Shown here: positions 12,290-26,509 of the stretch, piece by piece
How positions within the stretch are numbered: the stretch's first letter is position 1
How the letters are laid out: each line of letters starts with the position of its first letter
NCBI GenBank assembly: GCA_016946835.1
Contig: JACVTC010000073.1
Location: forward strand, 411,501-475,500
Direction of reading: 5' to 3'
Origin: Neocallimastix lanati (nom. inval.)
Lineage: Eukaryota; Neocallimastigomycota; Neocallimastigomycetes; Neocallimastigales; Neocallimastigaceae
Length of the DNA stretch: 64,000 bases
The notes under the pieces: model-generated
The model's input: only the letters and a program-made list of their open reading frames with translations
Told to the model about the DNA's origin: nothing
Database searches by the model: none
Translations under genes and position numbers: made by a program

Positions 12290-14990
12290 TTTTTTTTTTT
12301 TTTTTAAAAAAAATGATGATTCCTCCGAATATAAGATTCCATAATTTCTTGATTTCGTGTTCCTTATAAAGTACCTGAAGATTTGTAGAACATTTTTTCC
12401 AGTCTAATATTGTTGTTTTTTTGACATTTTCTTGACACTCTGTTAACCAAAAGCACTACATCAGGTCTTGTGCTAGTAGCTAGATATTAACAAACTTCCA
12501 ACAAACTGATCTATACAATGTTAGATTAAATGGTTTATTATCATCAGCATCTTCTTCCTTTATTGGTATTGGTGGTTTAATTTCTTTAAATTTCTTAATT
12601 GTATCAAGTTTGAATTGTTCAAATGCATCGCTTAAATATTTTTTCTGATTTAAAAAAGGCATCCTACTTTTGGTTTTTTAATTTTGATATCAATGATAAA
12701 ATAAGGTTCACCAACATCTCTAATACAATACTTATTTTTACTATACTTGTTTTTAATCAAATTTTACTATTCTTTTGATCTCTTCATCTATACCTGTAAT
12801 GAGAATGTCATCAACGTATATTCCAGTTATATAAATCATACTTTCTTCTTTATCAAATTTAGCAAACATAGATCGATAATTATTCTTTCAAATGGCGATT
12901 CCTTTGGAGTGTTACTTTTGCTTTCATTCCACTCTCTTGCAGATCATTTAAGACCATTAAATGTCTTCTTAAGATTCCAGTATCCGTTTTTTTGGATATT
13001 GTTATCACCTTTTGGAGCATGTATATATATAGATAGAGGGTGTTATGGGACCAACTAAATCTATGTAGACCAACTCCAGAGATAAACTGGCTATATTCAG
13101 ATTTTTTTTTATATAAAGTAAGTTTTTTCACTCACTTTTATTTTGATGTATGTTTTTTATATAATTTTATTTTGTTCATAATTCATGAAGCTTAGATGCC
13201 TTATTCTCCTATGTCATAGATTCCTGCTTTTGTTTGTTTGAATCTATGACAGCATATATTTCATTTTTCTTGTTAGCATTCCTCCATATAAATACATTGT
13301 TATTATTATTAATTTTTATTATTCATATATGGTTTTTCGTTTTTATCATTAATAAAAACAAATACATTATTATTAACAGACCTAAATGTAATTATATATA
13401 TTTCTTTTAGCTAATTTTGAAATTGAAATTGAAATATCATATGATATTAGGTGCATTATGTATAAATTTAATTCATTATTATATAGTTTACCATTTACAT
13501 CTCCAATGTAAGTAGATTTTGTACGTAACCCAATTTTCATAATTTATTTCTTATTTGAGGGTTCTATGATTGATTAAGATGATTTTTATTTTGGGTGAAG
13601 TGACTGGAAGCTATGCTTCCGAATCTAGTGTCCACCAAATGATATTCGCCGTCGCCATTGCTACTTTCCATTACGTAGTCACAATGTTCTCCATTAAGAG
13701 GTTTTTATTTTTCAAATGATGTATTAAATTTTAAAAAAAAATAGATCCAAATAATTCATGATAATTTTCATCCTCATTTAAATCATTTTCATGAATTACT
13801 AAGTCTACCCGATTTCCAGTTTTTTTTTTTTTTTTTTTTTTTTATCATCATCAGTATTGTTATTTATGTTTTTAGTTTTATTTAGGCTTTTTTACCACTT
13901 CTTCAGATAGTCTGTTCCTAATTTCGCATGATTTTTTCAAACTATCCATATTTATTTACAGAAATGACATATTATTTGAGTTGTCTGTAGTTTTTCTTTT
14001 TTTGGTAATTATTATTCTTGGATTTACTTTTATAATTTTTTTTTTCTTTTTAATTATGTCAATTATTGAAAATTTTTTTTGTTTTTATTTATATTTATTA
14101 TTTATTATTTTTTTTTGTTTCTATCAGTGTGCTTGATTTTTGTTCTAAATACAGTCAATAATATGATTTCCTTACTTCGTCTTCTTTTCTTCCGTCTCTG
14201 GTTTTTGTCATTTATCTTAATTATGTATTTTGTACAGTCTTCTCAGTCCTCAAAGTCTAGCATGTTTTGTTCTTGAAATTTTTCTAGTTATGCATCATAT
14301 AGAACTTCATTTTTTGTTTTTTTTTCTTTATTAGATGTTTTAACTCATAAAATTTACAATTCATTGAAATTAAATTCTAAATTTCTGATGAATTCTAATA
14401 TGTTTCTCTTTCATCATAAAACAATTTAGTTATTACATTAATAGGATTATTCCTTCTTTCAATCTTATCTTCTTTGGATATACTTAATAATATTTCATTC
14501 ATCTCATATTCAGTATATTCAGTTAAAGTACTATAAAGTTTTTAGGTCCTAAAGTGCATCTAATTATGAACCTTAAGTTCTCATCGATTTCCAAGTCTTT
14601 TTTTTTGTAAAATCATTATCAAATTTCTTGTGTGGTTCATATGGGCACCGAAGATAATTAAATCCATCTTCCTTTAGCTCTTTTAGTGATCCAATCTACT
14701 ATACCATATTGTCTGAGAATTATTCTTAAAAAAAATTTTTTTTAAGAATAATTCTCCCAAGTTACAAATTTTTGATAATTTCGTATGGAAGCCTACCAAG
14801 AAGATCTCTACCATATAATAATAATAATTTAAGTTTATTTAAAATTTCATCTTGCTTTGTTGAAGATGAAATAGTGAATGATACATTGACCTTCTTATCA
14901 GTTATACTCGTTTGTTCATTGCTCATTTTTAGGAGGTTTGAGACTTTTAATCTTTCAATTTATAAAAACGCTTTATTATTCAAAATAAAT
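12290..14990 (-). pseudogene. Ty1/copia retrotransposon relic, internally deleted
   Basis: Read on the minus strand from high to low coordinates, decayed copia domains appear in the expected order. A Gag-like region (about 14,990-14,000) is followed by a zinc-knuckle remnant CHFC near 13,960. Then come a protease-like patch (13,590-13,650, active-site DSG not intact) and a GAG-pre-integrase motif HRRIRHLSFMN near 13,200. The start of the integrase core (ELVYIDLVGPITPS, 13,035-13,080) runs almost directly into reverse transcriptase: LKKTFNGLK, the catalytic YVDDILITG box (YVDD at 12,807-12,818) and a TRPD motif near 12,470. Most of integrase and the 5' half of reverse transcriptase are therefore missing. 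Stops and frameshifts are frequent. RNase H and LTRs were not found. Confidence 0.85.
14715..14756. repeat. 42-bp perfect palindrome
   Basis: GAGAATTATTCTT plus eight A is followed at once by eight T plus AAGAATAATTCTC, so the two 21-bp arms are exact reverse complements with no spacer. It sits inside the Gag part of the copia relic. Confidence 0.9.
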
Positions 14991-14999
14991 GAATAAATA

Positions 15000-15279
15000 A
15001 TATTGGGTTTAATGTTACCTTTATTCACTTTTAATATTATTAAAGGTAAATAAATAAAACTATATTCTATTTATTATCTTATTTATTAGAAAAATAATTC
15101 ATATTAATTAATCAGGTCTAATTTCTTAAAAAATAAAATTATTTATACTTTTACAATAAAAATTATTGTGAAACTTATTTATTTGAATATAAATAAAACT
15201 AAATGTTTGTATTTTCACTTAATATATTTAAAAAAAATAAAATATTCTTGAAATCTATAACAAGTAGTTAAAACAAAAG

Positions 15280-15324
<45 letters not shown>

Positions 15325-15892
15325 TATAAAAAAAATCATAAAGATTCATATATCTTAAAAAATATATAAAAAAATATATTCTTTAAATATTCTTAAAAAT
15401 AAAATATTATTAAAAAAATTTTTGTTATATTAATAGGAAATAAAATTTAAAAGGTTTATGTATCTTTAAAATAGATATTCATTAGAAATAAAATACTCTT
15501 TATAAAATAAAATATTTTTAAAAAATAAAAATTTAAATAAAAGTTTTAAAAAAAATTTTTTTTTTTTTTTAATCATCTATATTTATTAATTTTATATAAT
15601 TTTATATTATTTATGAAATTAATGATAGTGAAATAAAAGTTATTAATAAAAATATTTATTATTATTTTTATTATTTATTTTAATAGAAAACTTTTGTTTT
15701 ATTGTTTTAATAAAAATATTTAATAGAATTTTTTTTTTTAATATTCATAAAACTAATGATGATATAGATATAAAAGTTATTAATCAAAATATAATAATAA
15801 TAATAATAATAATAAAATAATAATAATAAAATAATAATAATAATAAAATAATAATAATAAAATAATAATAATAATAATAATAGTAATAATAA

Positions 15893-15981
<89 letters not shown>

Positions 15982-16324
15982 TGAAATAATTATTTAGAAA
16001 TATTTAATGATAAATATATGCTTTATTATTTTTTTGTAAATTAAATTTTTAAAAAAATATTAAAATTTTAAAGGATTATGAATTTTTGATTAGGAATAAT
16101 TTTAAGCATTAATAATTATTTTGTATGATAGAATTCTGATAATCTTTTTCATTTGATTATTACTTTGACATTTATTACAAATCAGTATTTATATTATTTA
16201 AATTGATTAAACATTTAAATCATAATTCAACAATATATCATTTCCAGGTCTTTCTATTATCAATTAATTTGGATTCCTTAGTTTTGTATTTTTCAATTAA
16301 AATATCGATTTCATCAGTTTTTCC

Positions 16325-16370
<46 letters not shown>

Positions 16371-16743
16371 TTTTTTATCTCAAATTCTTGAACTTCTCCT
16401 TTTGTAATCATTACAAAATAAAGATTCTTCTTGTTTTAATGTATACATTAATTTATAAAAAGAAGGTTTTTTTGAAAATAAATTATTTAAATAATTATTG
16501 AAGATTCTGATGCATTATTTGTTATAAATTCTTTATCTTCTCTATTATTATTATAATTCTAATTTTTATAATTTTTTAAATTTTTTTTTTTTTTTTTTTT
16601 AAATATTCTAAAATTATTAATCACAGTTATTTGTTTCACACATAATTTTATTATAAATATCAATTATATATTCAGGATTTACAGAAGATAAGCTCGAAAT
16701 CACTTTATAATAAGCATATAATATTTATTTTTTACTTCATTAT

Positions 16744-16782
<39 letters not shown>

Positions 16783-17160
16783 CAAATTCTGATACTCTTT
16801 TATAGTACCAAATACAGTATATGATATTTATATTATGAAATATTTTTTCTGTTGATATGCCAATTTCAAAATCATAATGAAAATTTTTTTTAGAATAATT
16901 ATAGTATTATTGTTATATTTGTTATCTTTTTTTTTTTTTATTTTTTTATTTATTTCTTCAATTAACATCCTTATAAGTAGCTTTTTCTTTATTTTTTTTT
17001 AATATCGAAAAAGAAATAAAATTATTTAATTATTAAGAAAGTTCTGATTGTGAACACTTGATAACTAAATTTAGGTACAGTATAAAAAGTATCGTCTTCA
17101 TCATATTTCATACATAAATAATTTTGCTTGGAATGGGGATTGGGATTGGATGATGATTAT

Positions 17161-17193
<33 letters not shown>

Positions 17194-17700
17194 TAAGACG
17201 ATTATGTAAACTTTCATATTTTAAAATTTCCTTCCTATCTTAAAAAATAATGAAAGAAAGATTTAGATTTATTTATAAAGTTTTATATTCAATAAATCTA
17301 TATACTTTAGAAATTATCTTTTTTTTTAGATGAAAAATTAAAATTTATTTTTATTTAATAATAAATTGTTTTTTTTTCTTCGATTAATTTCACTTTTTTT
17401 AATTATTTTTTTTTTAATTCATATTTGATTATTTGCATTTAAAATTTAATTATATATTATGAATAAATTGGTGGTAATTGTTTAATCTTTTTAATAATGG
17501 GGTATTTAAGAAAATATCCTATTTTTAAATGGTTAAAAAAAAATAAAATATTTATTTAATTATTTGTAATTTATATTAAATTATTTAATTATTTATTATA
17601 TATTTAATTATTTATTCTGAATAAATTAGAATTAATTATTCAATTTTTTTAATTATAAAATATTTTTATGAAAATATTATCGTTTAATGTTTGAAAAGTA
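15000..17700. other. AT-rich spacer with AAT repeat and T runs
   Basis: No gene seen. It contains an AAT microsatellite at about 15790-15979, T runs at 16327-16368 and 16749-16782, and a low-complexity frame encoding poly-Leu/Ile that is a shadow of the repeat. Confidence 0.7.
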
Positions 17701-17925
17701 AAATATTTCAGCCCCCACTCCCTCAGAAGCAATGGGAATATGGAGGTTAGTCACACACTTCCTCCATTTTCATAAAGGCAGAATTGTCCGTACTGGAAGA
17801 TCTTACTGAGTGTTTCAGCATTGGCGCTATAACATTCATATTATTACTGAGAATTTTACTAGTACTTCTTTTCCGAGTGCTTCTTCAGTTCGTAATTTCC
17901 CTTTGAAGCGAGACCAGTATAACCA
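17701..17925. other. Orphan GC-richer island of about 225 bp
   Basis: Base composition jumps sharply from the surrounding AT tracts (for example CCCCCACTCCCTCAGAAGC at the start, GAAGCGAGACCAGT near the end). Every frame on both strands is interrupted. It does not look like a tRNA or 5S rRNA to me. The best guess is a fragment of a transposable element or another dispersed repeat. Confidence 0.5.
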
Positions 17926-18149
17926 ATTTTTTACATATTAAAAAATAAAATATTTATATAATTAATTATTATTTATATTTAATTATTTATTATTTATTTT
18001 AATTATTTAAATTTAATTATTAATTATTTATTATTATTATTCAGTTATAAAATGATTAAACAATAATAACAATAGCTCATTTAAAATTATTTTTTAATTT
18101 GATTATAATTTATTTATTTATAAAAAAATACTAAAAAAATTTATGTCGT

Positions 18150-18199
18150 TTAGATCACATTGCGAAATGCAACACATTCTAAAATAAAATAGTATTGAA

Positions 18200-18238
<39 letters not shown>

Positions 18239-18262
18239 ATGAATAAATGAATAAATGAATAA
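18150..18262. mobile_element. MITE fragment
   Basis: CATTGCGAAATGCAACA at about 18158-18175, followed by a TATTGAATAAATAAATAAAT tract, resembles one end of the GCATTTCGCC MITE family at 9.6-12.2 kb. The other end is not present. Confidence 0.5.
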
Positions 18263-18437
18263 ATATTAATAATACTAATAATAATAATTAAAAAAAAAAA
18301 AAATAAATATTGAAATACAAATAAAAATATATTTTAAATATGTAAATATAATTATATTTTAATTTTTCTTCAACGTTTTACATAAGCATTACTTATATAT
18401 AAATACGGTTAAGGTATTAAACACAAACATACACACA

Positions 18438-18478
<41 letters not shown>

Positions 18479-18575
18479 TTTTTTATAACCACTAAACTAT
18501 ATATATACGCATATAATATATTAATCAAAAATTAATTTTTTAAAAATAATTCCATTAGTTTTATTCTACTGAATC

Positions 18576-18795
18576 ATGAATCTATCCATTGTCAGCTTTT
18601 TGGATATTACAATTGAGCCCATTGACAGATGCACATCTACTAAAGACAAACAGCCTGAGAACAAGATTTTTAAGGATGCTGATAATCTTGTGTCTCTCAA
18701 TATTGAAAAGATGTAACTGCCTTGCCGAATCCATCATATCATAAACACATAATGTTTAAGGGGACCTTTCACTTTGGCATCCTGATTACATGGAT
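18576..18795 (+). other. Orphan complex-sequence island with a 46-codon ORF
   Basis: A 46-codon frame runs from ATG at 18576 to TAA at 18714-18716, rich in Asp, Glu, Lys and Asn. It continues after the stop as complex sequence to about 18,795, with further stops. No family recognised. Composition is clearly coding-like against the background, so this is probably the remnant of a gene or transposon. Confidence 0.4.
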
Positions 18796-19397
18796 AAATT
18801 TTTTTTTTTTAACAATAGTAAAACTTAAAACAATAAAAATAATAATAAAATGAATTATTAAAAGATGGAGATCAATGTATTTTTAAATATTTTATTAAAT
18901 AATGAATAATAATAATATATTAAAAAATTTATATATTTTTACATATATATACTATTACAAAGGTAATAATATTAAATAATCAATAATTAATAGTGTATTG
19001 CTTTATTAAAGAAAATTTAAATCTCAGATACGTTAAAACATAAAATCTAATTTATATCATTTATATATATTAATTTTCATTGTTGAAAAATTCTTTTTAA
19101 TCTAAAATGCCAATAAATTTTATATATTATTAATTACATTAGTTATTATATATAAAGATTAATTTTTATTAATATATTTAATTTATTATAATATTTGTTT
19201 TACCATGTATATTATAAAAACAAATAATAATATTATTTTATGAAAATACTAATTCAAAATTCAATTATTATTAATATTAAATAATTTTAATCTTTTTCAT
19301 AAAGAACTTTGCATAATATAATAAACCTAAAGATATTTTCATATAAATGTATTTAGAGATTTTTTTTTATTTGTTATTTTTTGATTTATGGTATAAG

Positions 19398-19443
<46 letters not shown>

Positions 19444-20421
19444 TGTGACTTTCAATTGTTTTATTTTAATTGTTTTAGTTTGAAAGTATCTATTTCTATC
19501 TATTTTTAATATTTGTTTTCACTTATTTTTTTTTTTTTATTTTTTTTTTTAATAAATATATATATAATCTTATTTTTATTTTTATTTTATTATATATTTA
19601 AATTATTTCGATATTTCAAAATTAAAGTAATTATATGTGTATTTAGTTTTCAATTATCATTATTTATATTAGTTTATATTTTATATTTAAATTTTAATAA
19701 TAAAAATAGAATATTAATTTATAGAATATGCATATCAACTTTTTTGCTTAATTTGACTGTTTCAAATAAAAAATTAAAATAAACAATAATTAATTATTAA
19801 ATTATTTAGTTAATAGAAATCGAGTATTTTAATAAGATATTCCAATAAATACTAAATATTATAATAAATATTATGATGTTTTATTATTATAACAATTAAA
19901 ATAAAATTATTTTGTATTTATGTAAAATTTTTTTTTTTTTATAGAAATTATTGATTTTTTTTAATATATATATTTTAATTGTAAATCAATAACTGTTTCA
20001 AATAAAATTAAAAACAAACATTAATTAATTATTAATATAATTATAACATTTATAATTAGTTGATTTATTAATTATCTGTATAAAAAATGATTTTCATAAT
20101 TTTATATTTAAATATTAAATATTAATTGTTGATTATTTAATAACATTTCTATTAATAATTTTATTATCAACTATAAATATTAAGATTAAATTTGAAAATT
20201 TATTACTTGGGAATAATAATAAAAAAATATATGAATAATAATAATAGTAATAAAATTGTTAATAAAAGAAATTATAATAATAATAGAAATAATAATAATA
20301 ATTATAATAAATATTATGATAATTATAATAATGGAAATTGTTATATAAAATTTTCAATAATAATAAATATAATAATAATAATAGAAATTGTTATAATAAA
20401 AATTTTAACAACAACAACAAC

Positions 20422-20476
<55 letters not shown>

Positions 20477-20588
20477 GAAATTGTTATAATAATAACAATA
20501 ACAAATTTTAATAATTATAATAATAATAGAAATTATAATAATTATAATACTAATAAAAAGTATATTAATAATTATAAAAAATACAATA

Positions 20589-20626
<38 letters not shown>

Positions 20627-21599
20627 TCCGTAATAATGTTTATAGATTATTTTTATATATTGTATTTTTTATTTTAATTGTATCTACACTAAGTTTTATC
20701 GTTGACCGTTAGGAAAAGTGAGTCATGAAGAAACTTTTTCTAGTTTTTTTTTTTTTTTTTTTAAACTTCAAAATAATAAGAAATGGTTATGATAATAATT
20801 TTTTTTTACAATTGTTTTTAAGACATTAAATTATATCATCTTAAGTTTTTATTAAGTAAAACTTTAGGAATATTTAATATTGATATGTATTCTTATTTCA
20901 ATTTATTTTACTTTATTTTCATTTTATATTAAAGTTTTAAAAGTTGTTAAATAATATAAAAAAATAAAAAAAAGCCTAAATATTTATTTATAGTGATTTA
21001 ATTATATATAATTTTTCAAAAAATATAAAATAAATTTTAAATATTATAAAAAAAAAAAAATTTAGAAATTAATTCTGTAAATAATATATTATGATAATGA
21101 AAGTTTATATATTAATTTTTGCAATATATAAAATTTATTTAATATTACATAATAATCTTAAAAATGATTTTGTGGTACTTTAATGTATATTTTTTTTAAG
21201 GGGGAATAATTATATAATAAAAAGTATTATGGAAAACTTTTTTAATTTACATATAAAATGAAAAAATATTATTATTATAAAAATATAATAAAAAAATTTT
21301 TAATATTAATATATTATAATTTATATAAAATTTTTTTCAGTATATTATTTTTATTTTTTTAATTATATTAACTATGATTTAGAATTGGCACGAAATTTTA
21401 TATCATTAGTTTTTAAATCCTTCAAAAATATAATTATATTAAACTTATAAATATATATTAAAGATTTACCATAATTGATTAAATAAATGTTACTGAATTT
21501 TTATTCTTTAAGTTTTTGTTAAATGATGATTTGTTTTATATAATGTAGCTCATTAAACTTAATAAATAATTAAAGTATATTAATGAAAAATTGAATATT

Positions 21600-21606
21600 T
21601 AGTTAA

Positions 21607-21641
<35 letters not shown>

Positions 21642-21950
21642 ATGAAGAAATAATAAATAATAAATAAATAAATATACAAATGAAGAAATAATAAATAATA
21701 AATAAATGGATAAATATACAAATGAAGAAATATAAATAATAAATAAATACATAAATATATAAATGAAGAAATATAAATAATAAATAAATAAATAAATAAT
21801 TATACAAATAAATAATAAATATAATGAATATAAAAATAAATAAAAACTATAAAATAAGTAAATAATAAATATACAGAAGAAGAAATAATAAATAAATAAA
21901 TAATAAATATATAAATAAATAAATATATAAATAAATAAATTACTATATAA
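21600..21950. repeat. AAAT-based higher-order repeat
   Basis: Tetranucleotide AAAT arrays are interrupted at intervals of about 50-60 bp by ATACAAATGAAGAAATA or close variants (near 21,640, 21,675, 21,715 and 21,765), giving a second level of periodicity. Confidence 0.8.
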
Positions 21951-23422
21951 TAATTTATATAGTTATTAATAGATTAATGAATCCACTTGTAATATTAGTA
22001 AAATAAAGTAAAAAACAAAACAAGGATTAATAATTAGTGTTTATATCAATTTTTAGGAACAAATCATATAAAATTCAATTTTTGAATATAAACTTTTGTA
22101 AAAGATTTTCTATTTTTTTTTTTTTTTTTTTTTTTTTAAATATTAATAAAAATTAATAGTATTACTATTACTATGTGTTACATAACTCTATTAATAAATA
22201 AAATTTAGGATTAAATTTCATTAATATACTAATAACTATTTATAGTTTCAATTAATGTATATCAATTTTTTTTTTTTTTTTAATAAAATATATTATTTTT
22301 AAAAAGTTTTTAACATTTGTATTACATATAATTGTATTTAAATATCAAACAACTAAAAGTATAAAAATTCAAAGAGAAAGAAAATAGTTTTTTATTATTA
22401 TTATAATTATAATATTATTAGCATTTATAATAACTTGTATTAATTAAATTTTTATCGTTTGTTTTATATATTTATTATAGTGTATTATATTTTTCCTAAT
22501 TTAATATTAATTATATTAATTTTTATTTAGTTAAGCTACCTTAAATGAATAAAAAATAATTTAAACAAAATGAAATTTAATAAGAAAGATAATAAAGAAT
22601 ATAATTTACGGAAAATTAAATAGAATAAAAAAGAATAATTAAAAAGAATGTGATATATATATATAATTTTCATTGAGTATTTATGATTTATAAAAAAAAA
22701 AGAAAATTTTTTTTAGTATTATATATTTTCTTTTTTGAATATTCGATTTTCTAATATTGAAATATACTATAATAGGAGAGAAAGGGTGATAATTAAATTT
22801 ATACACAAACCTTTAAACTTTAAATATTATAAATAATTGTAATTTAATAGTTAGAAATAAATAAAATTATTAATTTATATTTAATATTATATTTTTTGAA
22901 AAAAAAAAAAAAAAAAAAAAAGATTACTTTTCATATATACTTTATAATACATATTTCCTTTTTTGGTTTATCCACATTATCTTCAAATATAGGATCATAT
23001 GATTATTCCTTAAACATTTTGTGAATAGTTCTTTCAATTATTAAAAAAAATGTCAATCAAAATAAATAAAAATACATTAAAACAATTTTATTACTAATAT
23101 ATTACATGTAATAATAATAAATATATAAATTTTTAAATAAAAATAGGAATTAAAATTTTCATATAAAAAAAAAAAAAAAATAAATAAATAAAACAATTAT
23201 ATATATATTGTTTTAAATGTTTATACTAAAGATAAACAAAATAAGAAATTAGGTATAGAAAAGTATTCATATTATTCCATATTTTTATATCATAATAAAA
23301 AAAAAAACTTTATTTATATAATTTTAGCTTTCAATATATTCTAGAATAGTTTAATTTATAATATATTTAATTCATAAATAATAAATAATTTGATTCTGAG
23401 TAATAATTTTATAATATGTTGT

Positions 23423-23531
23423 ATGTTATTTTAAAAAAAAATCTTTTCAATTATGATTTAGAACAAATTATATTATTAATATGTTATAAAAAAATCTTTT
23501 CAATTTTGATTTAGAACAAATTATATTATTA
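23423..23531. repeat. Tandem duplication, unit about 55 bp
   Basis: Two adjacent near-identical blocks each contain ATCTTTTCAATT, GATTTAGAACAAATTATATT and ATTA. They differ by one A/T change and A-run length. Confidence 0.85.
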
Positions 23532-24860
23532 AAAAGTATTACAATACAATGTATAAAAATGAATCAAAACAATAATAGAAATGATTAATACTTTTTTTTT
23601 GAAATAAATTTTTTACCTTTATTTATATAATTACACTGTAAATAAAAAAAATAAAAAAACAAGATGAAAAAAGGAAATTATATATAAAAGATTATTTTTT
23701 ATATCTGTATAATTAATAATAAATTTTTTTTTTTAAAGCAAAAAAATAAATTTTTTTTTAGGCTACTAAAAATTTATTTGTTAAATTAATAATATTCATA
23801 ATATATAAATAAATTATAGATATTAAACTTTTAAATTGTAAATATTAAAAATCTAAAAAATATAATGATATTAATAATTAATAAAGTTTTTGTTTTTTTA
23901 ATTTATTTTGTTTTAAATTACTTTAAAGAATAAAAAATAATATGAAAAAAATAACTTAATTATATATAAAAATTGTTGAATAAGATTATCATTTAAAAGT
24001 AATTTATGAAAAATATATAATTCATAAACTGAATAATTTTTCTATTTCCCCCTTGAATAATATAAGTAAAAGATAATCAAAACTTTGAAAATATATATTT
24101 CTATATATATATATATAAATTTTAAAATAATTTGTATCCATTTTCAATTTTAATTATAATTAAGGTTTAAAATTTAATTAGAACAAAAGTTGATAGAAAT
24201 GGGAAATAAATTAGATAACAAAAAAAAAAAAAAAAGAAATATATAAATATTATTGTTATGATTAATGATTTATAATTATATTCCTTTTTTTTTTAATATA
24301 ATAAATATTTTAGGTAATTTTTTTTTTTTTATTTTCTGAAAATAAAATTTTATTTCAAATGTATATTTTATTTCAAATGTATACTATGTTTTATCTATAT
24401 ATAATTTTAATAATTCTTAAAGTAACAAAAATTTAAAAATTAATAAAATTTAAATAGTGATATAAAATTATGATGAATCATTAACGTTTTATTAATAAAT
24501 ATTAAAGATAATAAATCTCTGATAAATAATTTTTAGTAACAAAATATGAATATTAAATATAATATTTATATTAATTAATATATATATTAGAAAAAAATTA
24601 TTATTATTTATTGAATTTATTAATTTTAATTATAAATTAATAATGAATAATTAATTATATTTCTGATATTTATATCAAATGGTATATTTAACAATATAAA
24701 AATATAATAAAATATATTCATAATAATGACAAATTTTTTATTTATTTTTTTTTGTATTTTTCTTTAAATATTATTTTAAATTTGCAATAAATATATATAT
24801 ATATATATATATTTAGGTTTTGTAATAAAAAGAAATAAAATTATTTTTATTATGAATTTT

Positions 24861-24863
<3 letters not shown>

Positions 24864-24915
<52 letters not shown>
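24864..24915. repeat. Poly(T), 52 bases
   Basis: Longest single-base run noticed in the window. Other long T runs lie at 46135-46178 (44) and 19401-19441 (41). Assembly of such runs is error-prone, so exact lengths are uncertain. Confidence 0.9.
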
Positions 24916-24918
<3 letters not shown>

Positions 24919-26065
24919 CTATTAGTATTAACTACTATTTTGTTCTAATTTATTCAATTGTTTGAAAATTTAATTTATAAATTTAGCCATTAAATTTTTT
25001 GAGTAACATGTCATTTTTCAAGAGTTAAACTATAAAATATGTATATATTAGATGAAACAATTTCTATAGCTAAATTTTAAACTTGTTTTAAACTTTCAAC
25101 AGTAATTGATTTTTTTCTATTGGATTTAACTATTACTATTTAAATTTTATAATAAATAAAACATTTTTTTCTTTGTTATATATATATTTATGTAGAAGTT
25201 TATATTTAAATAAAATAAATAATTTAAACTATTAATATATTATTATTAGAAAAAAAAGGTGACATTTAAAAATATATATAAATTTAATTAAATGAATTTT
25301 CCATTTCCATCATAAAATTTATAATAATAATGACTGATATTTCATGAGATATGATTTGTTTTATTCCATATAAAGTATAAATTCTATATAAATATATATA
25401 TAATTACAATTTAGGCTAAAATTTCTACTTAACATCTAAACATTTTATTCTATTTTATTTTATTATTATTTTATTATTATTATAACTACTATTAGTATTT
25501 TTAAATTTAATTAATAAAAAATTTAAATTTTTTTTTTTTTTTTTTTTGTAATTACTGATTAATTCAAAAAAAATAATTATTAATTCTATATATTTTATTT
25601 TATTTTATTATATTAAACAATATAATTTTTTTATTATTTATGATATATATATGTATATATAAAATTTGATTTTAAAACCCCTTCTTATCTTTTTTTTTTA
25701 GTTATATATAATAAAGTTAATTTTCAATATTATATATGCAATTTTGAAAAACATATATTGCTATTTATAATGAATAAACTATGAGATATAATTAAATTAC
25801 TTATAGTCTTTATTTTTATTTTTATTTTTTTTTATATCTTTATTTATAATTCTAATAATACGCTATATAAACTTTAAAAATTAAATTCATATTTTCATTT
25901 AAATTATTAAAAAATTGGCAATCAAAATTATTATTATTATTTTATTCAATTTATAGTATTTAATATGGATATATCTAAAATATTCAATTTATAAGTAAAA
26001 TATAAAATATTATAGTAACAATTCTTTTTCTTTTTTTAGTAATTGTATAAAAACATTCATATTCT

Positions 26066-26508
26066 TTTATTAAAATTTGCAAATTGATTTTGTCATTATT
26101 AATACATACGCCCATAAGATTTCTGGATCGACCTCGCAATTACCTCCTGATTTTAAATGTGGCGATTTTCATCCTCATGGAGTATTTTTCCCTATAAATA
26201 AAGTTGGATGTTCACTTGCCATGATAAGTATTCCTGACTATATCATTACTAGTATAGAGAGCACTTGATCTGTGAAAGGATTAGTGTTTTGTTGTTCTTC
26301 CCTCGATGATGGCTCAAGAAATCGCTGAAAAGAAGCCCGTTGTATAAAGTGAAGTATAGGGAATGTCTTTCATATTAGCCTTGCTTAGAGAAAAATCCAC
26401 ATCTACGTTTAAACGGTATGGCAAAAAGAGTCTGATAGGTTTTAGGTAGAGATTGGAGACTCTATATTATCGTCCATTATTGTTAATCTCTCTCTAAAAA
26501 AAAAAAAA
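26066..26508 (+). mobile_element. Retroposon with poly(A) tail, copy 1 (SINE-like or LINE 3' end)
   Basis: A complex-sequence island ends in an A tract at 26496-26508. The 3' part (26277-26495) is shared with an inverted, diverged copy at 27335-27540. Shared blocks include AGGATTAGTGT, CTGAAAAGAAGCC, AATGTCTTTCATAT and CGGTATGGCAAA. The 5' part (26066-26268) is an open frame of about 67 codons ending in TGA at 26266-26268, with no counterpart in copy 2 and no family I recognise. One reading is a non-LTR element (ORF end plus 3' UTR plus tail) with copy 2 truncated at its 5' end. The other is a SINE next to unrelated sequence. Confidence 0.6.
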
Positions 26509-26509
26509 T

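Larger units (their letters stand above)
18796..26065. other. AT-rich gene-free spacer
   Basis: No supportable gene. Contents: a T run of 41 at 19401-19441; an AAT/AAC-rich stretch at 20230-20560 whose long Asn/Ile frame is repeat-derived; an ATAA-based higher-order repeat at 21600-21950 with ATGAAGAAATAATAAATAAT units; a 55-bp tandem duplication near 23423-23531; and a T run of 52 at 24864-24915. Confidence 0.7.

Noticed and set aside
17701-17925. Candidate 5S rRNA or tRNA gene
   Set aside because: No conserved 5S boxes, no cloverleaf with A and B boxes at proper spacing.
20192-20677. 161-codon open frame rich in Asn and Ile
   Set aside because: It follows AAT/AAC repeats and a T run exactly; no domain, no splice context, and composition is explained by microsatellite expansion.
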